From the NCBI GenBank assembly GCA_934278925.1, contig CAKQWJ010000034.1:1-16928 (forward strand): a stretch of 16,928 nucleotides of DNA. The letters are read 5' to 3'. Each line of letters begins with the position of its first letter. The stretch's first letter is position 1. Made by a program: the position numbers and the translations under genes. Source of the stretch: an uncultured Clostridia bacterium (GTDB lineage Bacteria > Bacillota > Clostridia > Peptostreptococcales > Anaerovoracaceae). Shown here piece by piece: positions 1-8,065 of this stretch. Below the pieces are notes generated by a model. The model had not been told where the DNA came from. It did no database searches and saw only the letters and a program-made list of their open reading frames with translations.

Positions 1-96
1 CATCCAATGCTCTTTTTCAATGCCTAATTATTTATTTCGATTTCGATTTTAATCCCACAAAAATTCGTGAAGAACCAAACTTTTAGGAGGTGTACC

Positions 97-678
97 ATGC
101 TGAAAGATTATATCAAAGAGAACCGCACCGTACGGGGATTCGACCAAAGCGAAAAAGTTTCCACCGAGGAACTGACGGACATGATTGACTGTGCCCGCCT
201 GGCCTCCTCCGGCATGAACCTGCAGCCGCTGAAATATTTTATCGCCAACCGGGATTCCGCCGCAGCCATTCTGCAAAAAACAACCAAGATGGGCGGACGC
301 CTTCCGGAACGCCACCTGCCGGATGCCGGAAAGGAGCCGGAATCCTACATCGTCATCCTTCAGGATCCGGATATCAGCACCAGCGACACCTTTACCAATA
401 TCGACCTGGGCATCGCAGCGCAGAGCATCACCCTGGCGGCGGTGGAGAAGGGCTACCGCTGCTGCATGCTGGGGGGTGGCTATAATCCGGAAAAGCTCCG
501 GGATGAACTGGGCATTCCGGACAAATACATCCTCAAGCTGGTCATCGCCGTCGGCAAATCCGCAGAGGAAATTCACCTGGTGGAAGTCGAGGATGGGGGA
601 GACACCGGCTACTACCGGGATGCCAACGACGTTCATTACGTCCCAAAAAGAAAACTGCAGGACATCATCATCCGTTAG
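97..678 (+). CDS. Nitroreductase-family FMN-dependent oxidoreductase
   Basis: This encodes a 193-residue protein of the nitroreductase fold, a family of cytoplasmic FMN enzymes that use NAD(P)H to reduce nitro compounds, quinones or flavins; the substrate here cannot be told. Visible family marks are the N-terminal R-T-V-R at 10-13, which normally contacts the FMN phosphate, the segment ASSGMNLQP at 37-45 equivalent to the family's A-P-S-x-x-N-x-Q-P, and the helix DLGIAAQSITLAA at 103-115 of the dimer core. The length suits the small single-domain subgroup. I chose the ATG at 97 because TAGGAGG at 84-90 lies 6 bases upstream; an in-frame GTG at 67 has no such site. The gene stands alone, transcribed head-on to the leftward fork from oriC, and no clear promoter or terminator is seen. 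Family is certain; function is not. Confidence 0.88.
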   Translation: MLKDYIKENRTVRGFDQSEKVSTEELTDMIDCARLASSGMNLQPLKYFIANRDSAAAILQKTTKMGGRLPERHLPDAGKEPESYIVILQDPDISTSDTFTNIDLGIAAQSITLAAVEKGYRCCMLGGGYNPEKLRDELGIPDKYILKLVIAVGKSAEEIHLVEVEDGGDTGYYRDANDVHYVPKRKLQDIIIR

Positions 679-782
679 TTTTCCCAAAATATACGAGCAT
701 GCGTACGATACACCATGTGCCATCCAATAATTAGAATTATTTAAATACTTGTAATTAAATATGCCTAGAATTTCGAAGTGAC

Positions 783-1010
783 TTCACGCTATTTTTACAT
801 TTTGGGCTTATTAGCGTGAATATATTTGAGGTTTATACATGGTTTCGCCATGCAATATTCCCGTCTTTTGAAATAGTTCACGCTTTTTTAATTAAAACAT
901 CCTTTTGGCGTGAACAACCGGGGATACTCCGTCGCTCCAAAATTAGAATTTCTCAAAGAAAGCGAATTTCTTTCACGCTAAATCCGTCTTTTCCTTCAAA
1001 AAGCGTGAAC
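783..1010. repeat. Array of six alternating TTCACGC/GCGTGAA elements
   Basis: Six copies of an 8-9 base element alternate in orientation: TTCACGCT at 783-790, AGCGTGAA at 813-820, TTCACGCT at 877-884, GCGTGAAC at 908-915, TTCACGCT at 972-979 and AGCGTGAAC at 1002-1010. They form three inverted pairs with 22-23 base inner spacers, and the pairs recur every 94-95 bases. The sequence between them is not conserved, so this is neither a simple tandem duplication nor a CRISPR array. The array fills most of the gene-free stretch between the nitroreductase and gyrA (679-1172). Likely readings are an array of protein-binding sites or a family of small hairpins. The function is unknown. Confidence 0.75.
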
Positions 1011-1036
1011 CTCTCTCAAATTTCTAGGCGCATGGG

Positions 1037-1061
1037 ATTGTATGTTTAGAATACATACAAT
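1037..1061. repeat. Perfect 9-bp inverted repeat, hairpin
   Basis: ATTGTATGT at 1037-1045 and ACATACAAT at 1053-1061 are perfect inverted repeats around a 7-base loop. There is no T-run beside it, so it is not an obvious intrinsic terminator. It lies between the TTCACGC array and the gyrA terminator and could be an operator or simply a small RNA stem. Confidence 0.5.
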
Positions 1062-1112
1062 TTCATTAGATTTAATACATCCTATCCTTTTCTTTCAAAA
1101 AATACGAACCTT

Positions 1113-1167
1113 AAAAAAAGAAATGACGCAGAGTCGGACGTTTCCGACTTTGCGCCATTCTTTTTTT
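1113..1167 (-). terminator. Intrinsic terminator after gyrA
   Basis: The arms at 1117-1138 and 1143-1163 pair through about 20 positions, with one bulge and a few G-U or mismatched pairs, around a 4-base loop. Read leftward, the stem is followed by seven T residues (the A-run at 1113-1119). A matching T-run at 1161-1167 would let it work in both directions. It begins 6 bases after the gyrA stop codon, so its main job is to end the gyrB-gyrA transcript. Confidence 0.88.
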
Positions 1168-1172
1168 ATTCA

Positions 1173-3680
1173 TTAATCCAGAAGAGAAATCTGTTCGCCT
1201 TCGGATTTCTTTTTTTCCGAAACCTTCGGCTTCTGTGCGTTCTCTTCATCGTCCACAACTTTGGCCAAAGATACGATGTGGCTGTCTTCCTCCACCTTCA
1301 TGATTTTTACGCCCTGAGTGGTTCTTCCGGACTTGGAGATTTCCTCTGCCCGAATTCGGATGATAACGCCGTTAGAGTTGATCAGCATCACTTCGTTCTC
1401 GTCCCGAACCAGCATTCCGCCCACCAGCGTACCGGTCTTGCTGAACTTGGACTTGTCGTAAGTGGCGATACCCTTGCCGCCTCTGGTCTGGAGGCGATAC
1501 TCATCCAGAGAGGTTCTCTTACCAAATCCGTTCTCGGAAACTACCAGCATCTCCCGGGTTCCGTCGATATCCAGCTCCATGGAAACGACTTCATCGCCGT
1601 AATCCAGGTTGATGGCACGAACGCCGGCCGCATTTCGGCCCATGCTTCGAACATCGTTTTCATTGAAGGCGATGGCCTTACCCAGCTTGGTGATGACGTA
1701 GATATTCTCGTCGCCGTTGGACTGGCTTACGGAAATCAGCTTGTCGCCGTCCTTCAGGTTGATGGCGATGAGCCCATTCTTCCGAATGCTGTCGAATTCC
1801 GACATCGGTGTCTTCTTGATGGTTCCGCTTCTGGTAATCATTACTAGGTAGTTGTCCTGGGAGAATTCCTTCACCGGAATCACCGCGCTGACCTTTTCGC
1901 CCGAGTTCAGGTTCAGGAAGTTGATGACCGGGGTACCCTTTGCGGTTCTGGATGCTTCCGGAACCTCGTATCCCTTCATCTTGTACACCTTACCCATATC
2001 GGTAAAGAACAGCAGGTCGTCGTGGGTGGAGGTGATAATCAGATCTTTGACAAAATCCGAATCCCGAGTGGTCAGTCCCAAAATTCCCTTGCCGCCGCGG
2101 CGCTGTGCCTTGTAGGTGTTCTCCGGAACTCTCTTGATGTAGCCCATGTGGGTGAGGGTGATTGCCACATCCTCTTCATCGATTAGGGCCTCTTCATCCA
2201 GCTCTCCGTCGCCGTTCACCAGCTTGGTTCTTCTCTTATCTCCGTACTTCTTCTTGATTTCCAGAAGTTCATCCTTGATTACGCCCATCAGCTTCTTCTC
2301 ATCTGCCAGAAGTTCCTTAAAGTATGCGATTCTCTTCCGCAGCTCCGCCAATTCTTCCTCGATTTTCTCACGTTCCAAACCCTGGAGTCTGGCCAGTCTC
2401 ATATCGAGAATTGCCTGCGCCTGCGCTTCCGACAAGCTGAACCGAATCATCAGCTTTTCTTTCGCATCGTTATAAGCGGAACGGATCACCTTAATCACTT
2501 CGTCGATATTATCCAGCGCGATTACGTAACCCTCTAAAATATGCGCCCGTTCCTCTGCTTTTCTCAGGTCGAACCGGGTTCTCCGCGTCACCACTTCCTT
2601 CTGGTGCTTCAGATATTCGTCCAGAATCTGGTACAGATTCAGAATCTTCGGCTCGCCGTTTACCAGCGCCAGCATAATCATGCTGTAGGAAGTCTGCAGC
2701 TGAGTGTGCTTGTACAGTCTGTTCAGGATGACATTCGGATTCACGTCCTTTTTCAGATCGATGACAATCCGAAGATTTCCTCTGGCGGATTCATCCTGAA
2801 TGTTGGAAATGCCTTCAATTTTCTTATCCTTTACCAGCGCGGCCATGGACTCGATCAGCCGAGCCTTGTTCACCTGGTACGGAATGGAACTTACCACGAT
2901 ACGGGTACGTCCCCGGCTTCCTTCCTCAATTTCGCACTCCGAGCGAACCAGCACCTTGCCGGTACCGGTACGATAGGCTTCCCTGGCACCTTCTTTTCCG
3001 ATAATCTGCGCACCGGTCGGGAAGTCCGGCGCCTTGATGATTTTAATCAAGTCATCCACCGTGCACTCATCGTCGTCAATCATCTTGACGCACGCATCGA
3101 TGGTCTCCCCCAAATTGTGCGGCGGAATGGATGTAGCCATACCAACCGCGATACCGTTGGACCCGTTGATCAGCAGATTCGGCACACGAGAAGGCAGAAC
3201 CACCGGTTCCTGTTCCTCGCCGTCGTAGTTATCCGCAAAATCCACGGTTTCCTTTCCGATATCCCGAACCATCTGCAGGGAGAACGGGGACATTCTGGCC
3301 TCGGTATAACGGGAAGCCGCTGCACCGTCGCCATCCACGGAACCGAAGTTACCGTGACCGTCCACCAGCGGATATCTGGTGGAGAAAACCTGTGCCATCT
3401 TAACCATGGCATCGTAGATAGAACTGTCACCGTGAGGGTGATATTTACCCATTACTTCACCGACGATACGGGCGGACTTCTTATGCGGCTTGTCCGGCGT
3501 AATTCCCAGAGCGCTCAGGCCGTAGAGAATTCTTCTGTTAACCGGCTTCAAACCGTCTCGAACATCCGGAAGGGCACGTCCTACAATAACACTCATGGCG
3601 TAGTCGATATAGGAAGTCTTCATTTCCTCCGACATCTCATGGGTGATTATTTTGCTGTCTTCCAATAAATTCGTTGACAT
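1173..3680 (-). CDS. gyrA: DNA gyrase subunit A
   Basis: GyrA is the cleavage-religation subunit of the A2B2 gyrase that introduces negative supercoils into DNA using ATP. The 835-residue product has the breakage-reunion domain in its N-terminal half. The catalytic tyrosine is Tyr125 within AASRYTEARMS. The quinolone-resistance region reads HPHGDSSIYD at 81-90, so the positions equivalent to E. coli Ser83 and Asp87 are Ser86 and Asp90, the usual susceptible-type residues. The C-terminal beta-pinwheel carries the GyrA box QRRGGKG at 526-532, which separates gyrase from topoisomerase IV, and a related RGGKG later. The tail is acidic and lysine-rich. The ATG at 3680 has AGGAG at 3686-3690. It lies 86 bases after gyrB with no terminator between, so the two should be cotranscribed. 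Confidence 0.98.
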   Translation of the reverse strand: MSTNLLEDSKIITHEMSEEMKTSYIDYAMSVIVGRALPDVRDGLKPVNRRILYGLSALGITPDKPHKKSARIVGEVMGKYHPHGDSSIYDAMVKMAQVFSTRYPLVDGHGNFGSVDGDGAAASRYTEARMSPFSLQMVRDIGKETVDFADNYDGEEQEPVVLPSRVPNLLINGSNGIAVGMATSIPPHNLGETIDACVKMIDDDECTVDDLIKIIKAPDFPTGAQIIGKEGAREAYRTGTGKVLVRSECEIEEGSRGRTRIVVSSIPYQVNKARLIESMAALVKDKKIEGISNIQDESARGNLRIVIDLKKDVNPNVILNRLYKHTQLQTSYSMIMLALVNGEPKILNLYQILDEYLKHQKEVVTRRTRFDLRKAEERAHILEGYVIALDNIDEVIKVIRSAYNDAKEKLMIRFSLSEAQAQAILDMRLARLQGLEREKIEEELAELRKRIAYFKELLADEKKLMGVIKDELLEIKKKYGDKRRTKLVNGDGELDEEALIDEEDVAITLTHMGYIKRVPENTYKAQRRGGKGILGLTTRDSDFVKDLIITSTHDDLLFFTDMGKVYKMKGYEVPEASRTAKGTPVINFLNLNSGEKVSAVIPVKEFSQDNYLVMITRSGTIKKTPMSEFDSIRKNGLIAINLKDGDKLISVSQSNGDENIYVITKLGKAIAFNENDVRSMGRNAAGVRAINLDYGDEVVSMELDIDGTREMLVVSENGFGKRTSLDEYRLQTRGGKGIATYDKSKFSKTGTLVGGMLVRDENEVMLINSNGVIIRIRAEEISKSGRTTQGVKIMKVEEDSHIVSLAKVVDDEENAQKPKVSEKKKSEGEQISLLD

Positions 3681-3766
3681 TCAATCTCCTTTATCTATAC
3701 TTCTTCAGTATCTCAAGCTCTTCGCGATTTCCCATAAAAAGAATTTCGCGGGTCACCGGATACCGA

Positions 3767-5710
3767 CTATAAATCCAATGTGGCGTAACGCGCATTTTCC
3801 TCAATGAACTTCTTCCGCGGCGGAACCTTGTCACCCATCAATGTGGTGATCATCTCATCCGCCTTCTCCGCATCATCCAAAGAAATCCGAATCAAAGTAC
3901 GATGGTTGTAGTCCATGGTGGTTTCCCACAGCTGAGTGTAGTCCATCTCTCCAAGACCCTTGTATCTCTGGATTTCCACCTTTGTCTTGCTGTCCTTCTC
4001 CCGAAGTTCGGCCAAGAGGTCTTCCTGTTCCTTGTCGGAATAGGTGTACCAGGTATCTTTGCCTCTCTTCACCCGGAACAGCGGCGGCTGTGCGGCATAT
4101 ACATAGCCTTCCTCAATCAGCGGTCTCATGAAACGATAGAAGAAGGTGAGGAGCAGCGTCCGAATATGAGCGCCGTCCACGTCTGCATCGGTCATGATGA
4201 TGATTTTATGATAACGCAGTTTTGAAATATCGAAGTTGTCGTCGATTCCGCAGCCGAAAGCGGTAATCATATTCCGAATTTCCTGAGAATCCAGCGCTCT
4301 GGCACGGGTTGCCTTCTCTACGTTCAGAATTTTACCTCTCAGCGGAAGCACCGCCTGGCGCGCTCTGTCTCTTCCTTCCTGCGCACTTCCGCCGGCGGAG
4401 TCTCCCTCCACCAGGAAAATCTCGCAGATTTCCGGATCCTTCTCGGAACAATCCTTCAGCTTGCCCGGAAGCGATGTGCTTTCCAGTACGTTGGTTTTAC
4501 GCGAGGTCTCTCGAGCCTTTCTTGCCGCTTCTCTGGCGTTGGCCGCGTTAATGCACTTGGTGACGATTTTCTTGGCCTGCGCCGGATGCTCCTCCAGATA
4601 GAAGTTGAAGTATTCGTTCATGCTGCTTTCCACGAAACCACGAACTTCGCTGTTCCCCAGCTTTGCCTTGGTCTGGCCTTCGAACTGAGGATCTGTCAGC
4701 TTCACGCTGACGATTGCGGTAACTCCTTCCCGGCAGTCATCGCCGGTGAGGGAATCGTCCTTCTCCTTCAGCTGTTTGGTGCGGCGTGCATAGTCGTTCA
4801 GCGTTCTGGTAATCGCCGCCTTCAGTCCCTGGAGGTGGAAACCACCTTCGATGGTGTTGATGTTGTTGGCGTAGGACATTACCGTTTCGTTGTAGTTTCC
4901 GGTGTACTGCAGGGCCACTTCCACTTCGTACTCTTTGCCGGTGGCTTCGTCCTTCTTGTGGTTCTCAAAATAGAATACATCTTCGTTGATTACCTTCTTA
5001 TTTCGATTCATAAAGGTGACGAATTCCCGAATTCCGCCTTCGTAGCAGAAGCTTTCCTTCTTCTTCCGTCCCTCTCTCTTATCTTCAATGGTAATCCGTA
5101 AGCCCTTATTCAGAAAGGCCATCTCTCTCATGCGATTCTGCAGGATATCGTAGTCATAGATGGTTTCGTCGAAAATTTCCGGATCCGGCCAGAAGGTGGT
5201 CTTTGAACCGGAACCCTCGGCATCGCCCAGAACCTTCAGTTCGGTCGATCTCTTTCCCTGGAAATATTCCTGTTCGTACAGCTTTCCGCCTCTTTTTACC
5301 TCAACAATCATGTGCGTGGAGAGGGCGTTTACTACCGATGCACCTACACCGTGAAGACCGCCGGACACCTTGTATCCGCCGCCGCCGAATTTACCGCCCG
5401 CATGGAGCTGCGTATGAATAACTTCAACCGTTGGCTTATGCTCCGTCGGGTGCATATCCACCGGCATTCCACGGCCGTCATCGCATACCGTGATGGAATT
5501 ATCTTCATTAATGGACAGCTCGATGTGTTTACAGAATCCGGCCAGTGCCTCGTCCACACTGTTATCCACGATTTCGTATACGAGATGATGCAAACCCTGA
5601 GATCCGGTACTGCCGATGTACATACCCGGTCTGACACGAACCGCTTCCAGTCCGTGAAGTACCTGAATCTGTTGGCCTGTATAGTCGCTTTTCTTTTTTT
5701 CTGCGCTCAT
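3767..5710 (-). CDS. gyrB: DNA gyrase subunit B
   Basis: GyrB supplies the ATPase and the TOPRIM metal-binding part of gyrase. The 647-residue protein shows the GHKL ATPase motifs in order: YEIVDNSVDEA with the general base Glu46 and Asn50, CDDGRGMPVD near 76-85, and the ATP-lid GGLHGVGASVVNAL at 117-130. The transducer segment QTKAKLGN near 346-353 carries the conserved ATP-contacting lysine (Lys348). The TOPRIM residues are EGDS (Glu435) and TDADVDG (Asp508, Asp510, Asp512), and QRYKGLGEM at 581-589 belongs to the C-terminal region that binds GyrA. The length is normal for Gram-positive GyrB, without the insertion found in enterobacteria. AAGGAAGG at 5716-5723 precedes the ATG. A promoter and the recF terminator lie just upstream, so gyrB-gyrA is probably its own unit. 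Confidence 0.98.
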   Translation of the reverse strand: MSAEKKKSDYTGQQIQVLHGLEAVRVRPGMYIGSTGSQGLHHLVYEIVDNSVDEALAGFCKHIELSINEDNSITVCDDGRGMPVDMHPTEHKPTVEVIHTQLHAGGKFGGGGYKVSGGLHGVGASVVNALSTHMIVEVKRGGKLYEQEYFQGKRSTELKVLGDAEGSGSKTTFWPDPEIFDETIYDYDILQNRMREMAFLNKGLRITIEDKREGRKKKESFCYEGGIREFVTFMNRNKKVINEDVFYFENHKKDEATGKEYEVEVALQYTGNYNETVMSYANNINTIEGGFHLQGLKAAITRTLNDYARRTKQLKEKDDSLTGDDCREGVTAIVSVKLTDPQFEGQTKAKLGNSEVRGFVESSMNEYFNFYLEEHPAQAKKIVTKCINAANAREAARKARETSRKTNVLESTSLPGKLKDCSEKDPEICEIFLVEGDSAGGSAQEGRDRARQAVLPLRGKILNVEKATRARALDSQEIRNMITAFGCGIDDNFDISKLRYHKIIIMTDADVDGAHIRTLLLTFFYRFMRPLIEEGYVYAAQPPLFRVKRGKDTWYTYSDKEQEDLLAELREKDSKTKVEIQRYKGLGEMDYTQLWETTMDYNHRTLIRISLDDAEKADEMITTLMGDKVPPRKKFIEENARYATLDL

Positions 5711-5741
5711 TCAAACCTTCCTTTTATGATTAAAACAAACA

Positions 5742-5770
5742 AAAAAATCGGTTATTTACATAACCGATTT
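5742..5770 (-). terminator. Intrinsic terminator after recF
   Basis: Perfect 11-base arms at 5745-5755 and 5760-5770 flank the loop TTAC. Read leftward, the hairpin runs directly into seven T residues (the A-run at 5741-5747). It lies in the 144-base gap between recF and gyrB and should end the dnaA-dnaN-recF transcript. It overlaps the expected start of gyrB transcription. Confidence 0.85.
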
Positions 5771-5799
5771 ATTTTACCATATTCGCGTCTTTTATTCAA
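5771..5799 (-). promoter_or_regulatory. Predicted sigma-A promoter of gyrB-gyrA
   Basis: On the - strand, TTGAAT (5794-5799) is followed by a 17-base spacer and TAAAAT (5771-5776), each one or two bases from the sigma-A consensus. The predicted start, about 7 bases on, falls near 5764, within the first arm of the recF terminator hairpin. This would give gyrB a leader of roughly 50 bases. Confidence 0.65.
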
Positions 5800-5854
5800 G
5801 AATACCAAAATCATCATAAGGTATAATTTTGGCTTATTTGGGCTTGATTTTAAA

Positions 5855-6949
5855 TCATTTCAAGGTATTTTTAAACACAGTACCACTCTTCACAGAATAA
5901 ACATTTCCCTTTGGCATTTTCTTCAGAATCCGATTATTCACATCCGTGGTGGTAATGAAGAGCTGCACGTCTTCGATTTCCTGAAAAAGGAATGTCTGTC
6001 GTTCTTCATCCAGTTCCGACAATACATCGTCCAGGAGGAGCACCGGGTTTTCACCGATGACATCCCGAGCGATTCCGATTTCCGCCAGCTTCAGTGCCAA
6101 AGCAATGGTGCGGTGCTGCCCCTGGGATCCGTATTTCTTAGCATCCTTTCCGTTAATCAGAAATTCCATATCGTCCCGCTGCGGACCCAAGCTGCTGTGT
6201 CCGCTGTAAAGATCTCTGTCTCTCGCCGCCACCAGCGCATCGTACTGATTCTCTTCCGAAAGGGAGCAGATGTATCGAATTTCCAGATTTTCTCTGCCGC
6301 CGGAAATGCTCTTCTGAATTTCCGCCGCTCTTTCCGAAAGCATGCGAATGAAATTTCTCCGGTACTTCACGATTTCCGTTCCGTATTTCGCCAGCTGCAG
6401 GTCGTAAATGTCCAGCATGGTTTCGTCGATTTGAGAACTCTTCAAATTGTCCTTCAGCATGCTGTTCTTCTGGCGAAGGGCTTCGCTATAGAGGCGAAGG
6501 CATTCGTAATATCGAGGTCGAATCTGGGACAGCTCCTTATTGATAAAGTTTCTCCGCTTCTCCGGACTGTCTTTGATGATGCGAAGATCTTCCGGAGAAA
6601 AAACCATCACCACTAGATTGTTCAGCAGCTCGGCGGTTTTTCGGATGACCTTGCCGTCCTTCTTAATCATCTTCTTGCCGGTGCGGTCCAGAATCACGGA
6701 AATGCTTTTATCCATATCCTCGCTCACCAGGTCCACCGTCACGCTGGCCCGTGGTCGATCCAGCATAATCATGTTGGCGGAATTCTGGGTACGGAAAGAA
6801 CGGGCGAAGGCGCAGAGATAGATTCCTTCGATGAGATTGGTTTTTCCCTGAGCATTCTCCCCAATAAAAACATTTCTAGAGCTGTCAAAGGACAGCTCTA
6901 GATTTTCGTAATTTCTGAAGTTGTGGAGTTCTACTTTTTTGACTATCAT
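5855..6949 (-). CDS. recF: DNA replication and repair protein RecF
   Basis: RecF is an SMC/ABC-type ATPase that works with RecO and RecR to load RecA on gapped DNA at stalled forks. The 364-residue product has the Walker A motif GENAQGKT at 30-37 and the ABC-like signature segment YGSQGQHRTIALALKLAE at 273-290. Walker B is PVLLLDD at 302-308, followed by the D-loop VLSELDEERQ. SLGPQRDD at 253-260 is also typical of the family. The length is normal. The ATG at 6949 follows the dnaN stop codon by 9 bases and has no good ribosome binding site (only GTGAAAA is near), so translation is probably coupled to dnaN. A terminator follows. The S4-domain gene yaaA, common between dnaN and recF in Bacillota, is absent. 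Confidence 0.96.
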   Translation of the reverse strand: MIVKKVELHNFRNYENLELSFDSSRNVFIGENAQGKTNLIEGIYLCAFARSFRTQNSANMIMLDRPRASVTVDLVSEDMDKSISVILDRTGKKMIKKDGKVIRKTAELLNNLVVMVFSPEDLRIIKDSPEKRRNFINKELSQIRPRYYECLRLYSEALRQKNSMLKDNLKSSQIDETMLDIYDLQLAKYGTEIVKYRRNFIRMLSERAAEIQKSISGGRENLEIRYICSLSEENQYDALVAARDRDLYSGHSSLGPQRDDMEFLINGKDAKKYGSQGQHRTIALALKLAEIGIARDVIGENPVLLLDDVLSELDEERQTFLFQEIEDVQLFITTTDVNNRILKKMPKGNVYSVKSGTVFKNTLK

Positions 6950-6958
6950 AAATTTTCA

Positions 6959-8065
6959 CTAGTTGATTCGAATCGGCAGTGCCAAATACAGATAGCGCTC
7001 TCCCTGAAGAGGGCGGAAGATGCACGGGCTTACATTATCTCTCATATAAAGAACCACTTCTTCATCCTCGATGCTCCGGAGGATGTCGATCATGTAGCGG
7101 GAGTTGAATCCGATTTTCAGATCCTCACCCTTCTGGATAATCTCGATTTTTTCGTTCATATTGCCCTGGTTGTCCAGCGCCGAGATTTCAAGGAGATCGT
7201 CCTGAATGTCGAATTTAATCATATTGTTGTTTTCTTTTTGAGTCAGGATGGATGCACGGTCGATGCTTCGAATCAGTTCATCCTTCTGGATTCGAACCTC
7301 GGTGGTGCTGTCCACCTTGATGATTCGCTTGTAATCGATGTATCTTCCGTTCATGGTGTTCAGCGTAACCTTGGTTCCATCGAAGGAAAATACCGCCTTT
7401 TCATCCACCAGTTCCATGCGGATGGATTCATCACCATCATCGGAAATGATTTTTGACATTTTCTTAAGCTGCTTTGCCGGGATTACTACCTTAAAAGCAT
7501 CGATGGAATCTTCCAGCGGTTCGTTGTAAATTGCCATCCGGAAGGCATCCACCGCAACCATGCGGAAATTGCCGTCGCCAATCTCGCAGAGAACGCCGGT
7601 AAGAATTCCGTTGATTTCATCATCACTGGCAGAAAAAGCGGTTTTCTGAATCAGCTTTCGAACGGATTCTTTGTTCAATGTGATGCTCTTCTGCGGTTCC
7701 TTCATCTGAACCTTCGGAAACTCTGCGGAATCGAAGCAGATGACTTCCGAACGATAGCGTCCGCTCTTAATCGAAAGAACTCTTTTTACAGAATCGTATT
7801 CCATCATTACATCTTCTGCCGGAAGTTTTCCGATGATGTTTGCAAAGAGCGCGGCCGGTGCCACAAAATCCGCAATGCCGTCACATTTTGCGGACAATCC
7901 GGATTCCACCACCATAAAGGTGTCTGTGCCGGTGATAGTAATTTCATCTTCTTTTGTCTCGATCAGTACGCCTTCCAGAATTTTTGAAGTGGACCGAGAG
8001 GGAACTGCCTGGATGGCGTTGTTCAGTGCACGGTAAAGTTCGGATTTATTGCAATAGATTTTCAT
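6959..8065 (-). CDS. dnaN: DNA polymerase III beta subunit (sliding clamp)
   Basis: DnaN is the ring-shaped homodimeric clamp that holds DNA polymerase III and many repair proteins on DNA. The 368-residue product has the normal length for three repeated clamp domains of about 120 residues each. Recognisable segments include TITGTDTFMVVESG in domain 1, RKLIQKTAFSASDDE at the start of domain 2, and the closing PLQGERYLYLALPIRIN. That C-terminal PIR segment forms part of the pocket that binds clamp-interacting motifs. The ATG at 8065 has AAAGGAA at 8071-8077. The gene is separated from dnaA by 195 bases that hold the origin unwinding region. It may be transcribed from dnaA and from a weak promoter candidate in the gap. 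Confidence 0.97.
   Translation of the reverse strand: MKIYCNKSELYRALNNAIQAVPSRSTSKILEGVLIETKEDEITITGTDTFMVVESGLSAKCDGIADFVAPAALFANIIGKLPAEDVMMEYDSVKRVLSIKSGRYRSEVICFDSAEFPKVQMKEPQKSITLNKESVRKLIQKTAFSASDDEINGILTGVLCEIGDGNFRMVAVDAFRMAIYNEPLEDSIDAFKVVIPAKQLKKMSKIISDDGDESIRMELVDEKAVFSFDGTKVTLNTMNGRYIDYKRIIKVDSTTEVRIQKDELIRSIDRASILTQKENNNMIKFDIQDDLLEISALDNQGNMNEKIEIIQKGEDLKIGFNSRYMIDILRSIEDEEVVLYMRDNVSPCIFRPLQGERYLYLALPIRIN

Noticed and set aside
49..723. 224-codon open frame on the - strand opposite the nitroreductase
   Set aside because: The + strand frame has the nitroreductase motifs and a perfect ribosome binding site; the reverse frame has neither.
783..1010. CRISPR array or simple tandem repeat
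   Set aside because: The elements are only 8-9 bases, alternate in orientation, and have unequal 22- and about 56-base gaps; no cas genes are present.
816..1049. 77-codon open frame on the + strand in the TTCACGC array
   Set aside because: It has no ribosome binding site, an erratic composition and overlaps the repeats; it looks like chance.
2541..3668. 375-codon open frame on the + strand opposite gyrA
   Set aside because: Antisense shadow created by the codon bias of gyrA.
5558..5566. TTATCCACG, a near-consensus DnaA box inside gyrB
   Set aside because: A single 8-of-9 match within a conserved coding stretch, with no neighbouring boxes; probably chance.
5312..6616. 434-codon open frame on the + strand across the gyrB-recF junction
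   Set aside because: It is antisense to two certain genes and runs through their intergenic terminator; low complexity and no family resemblance.
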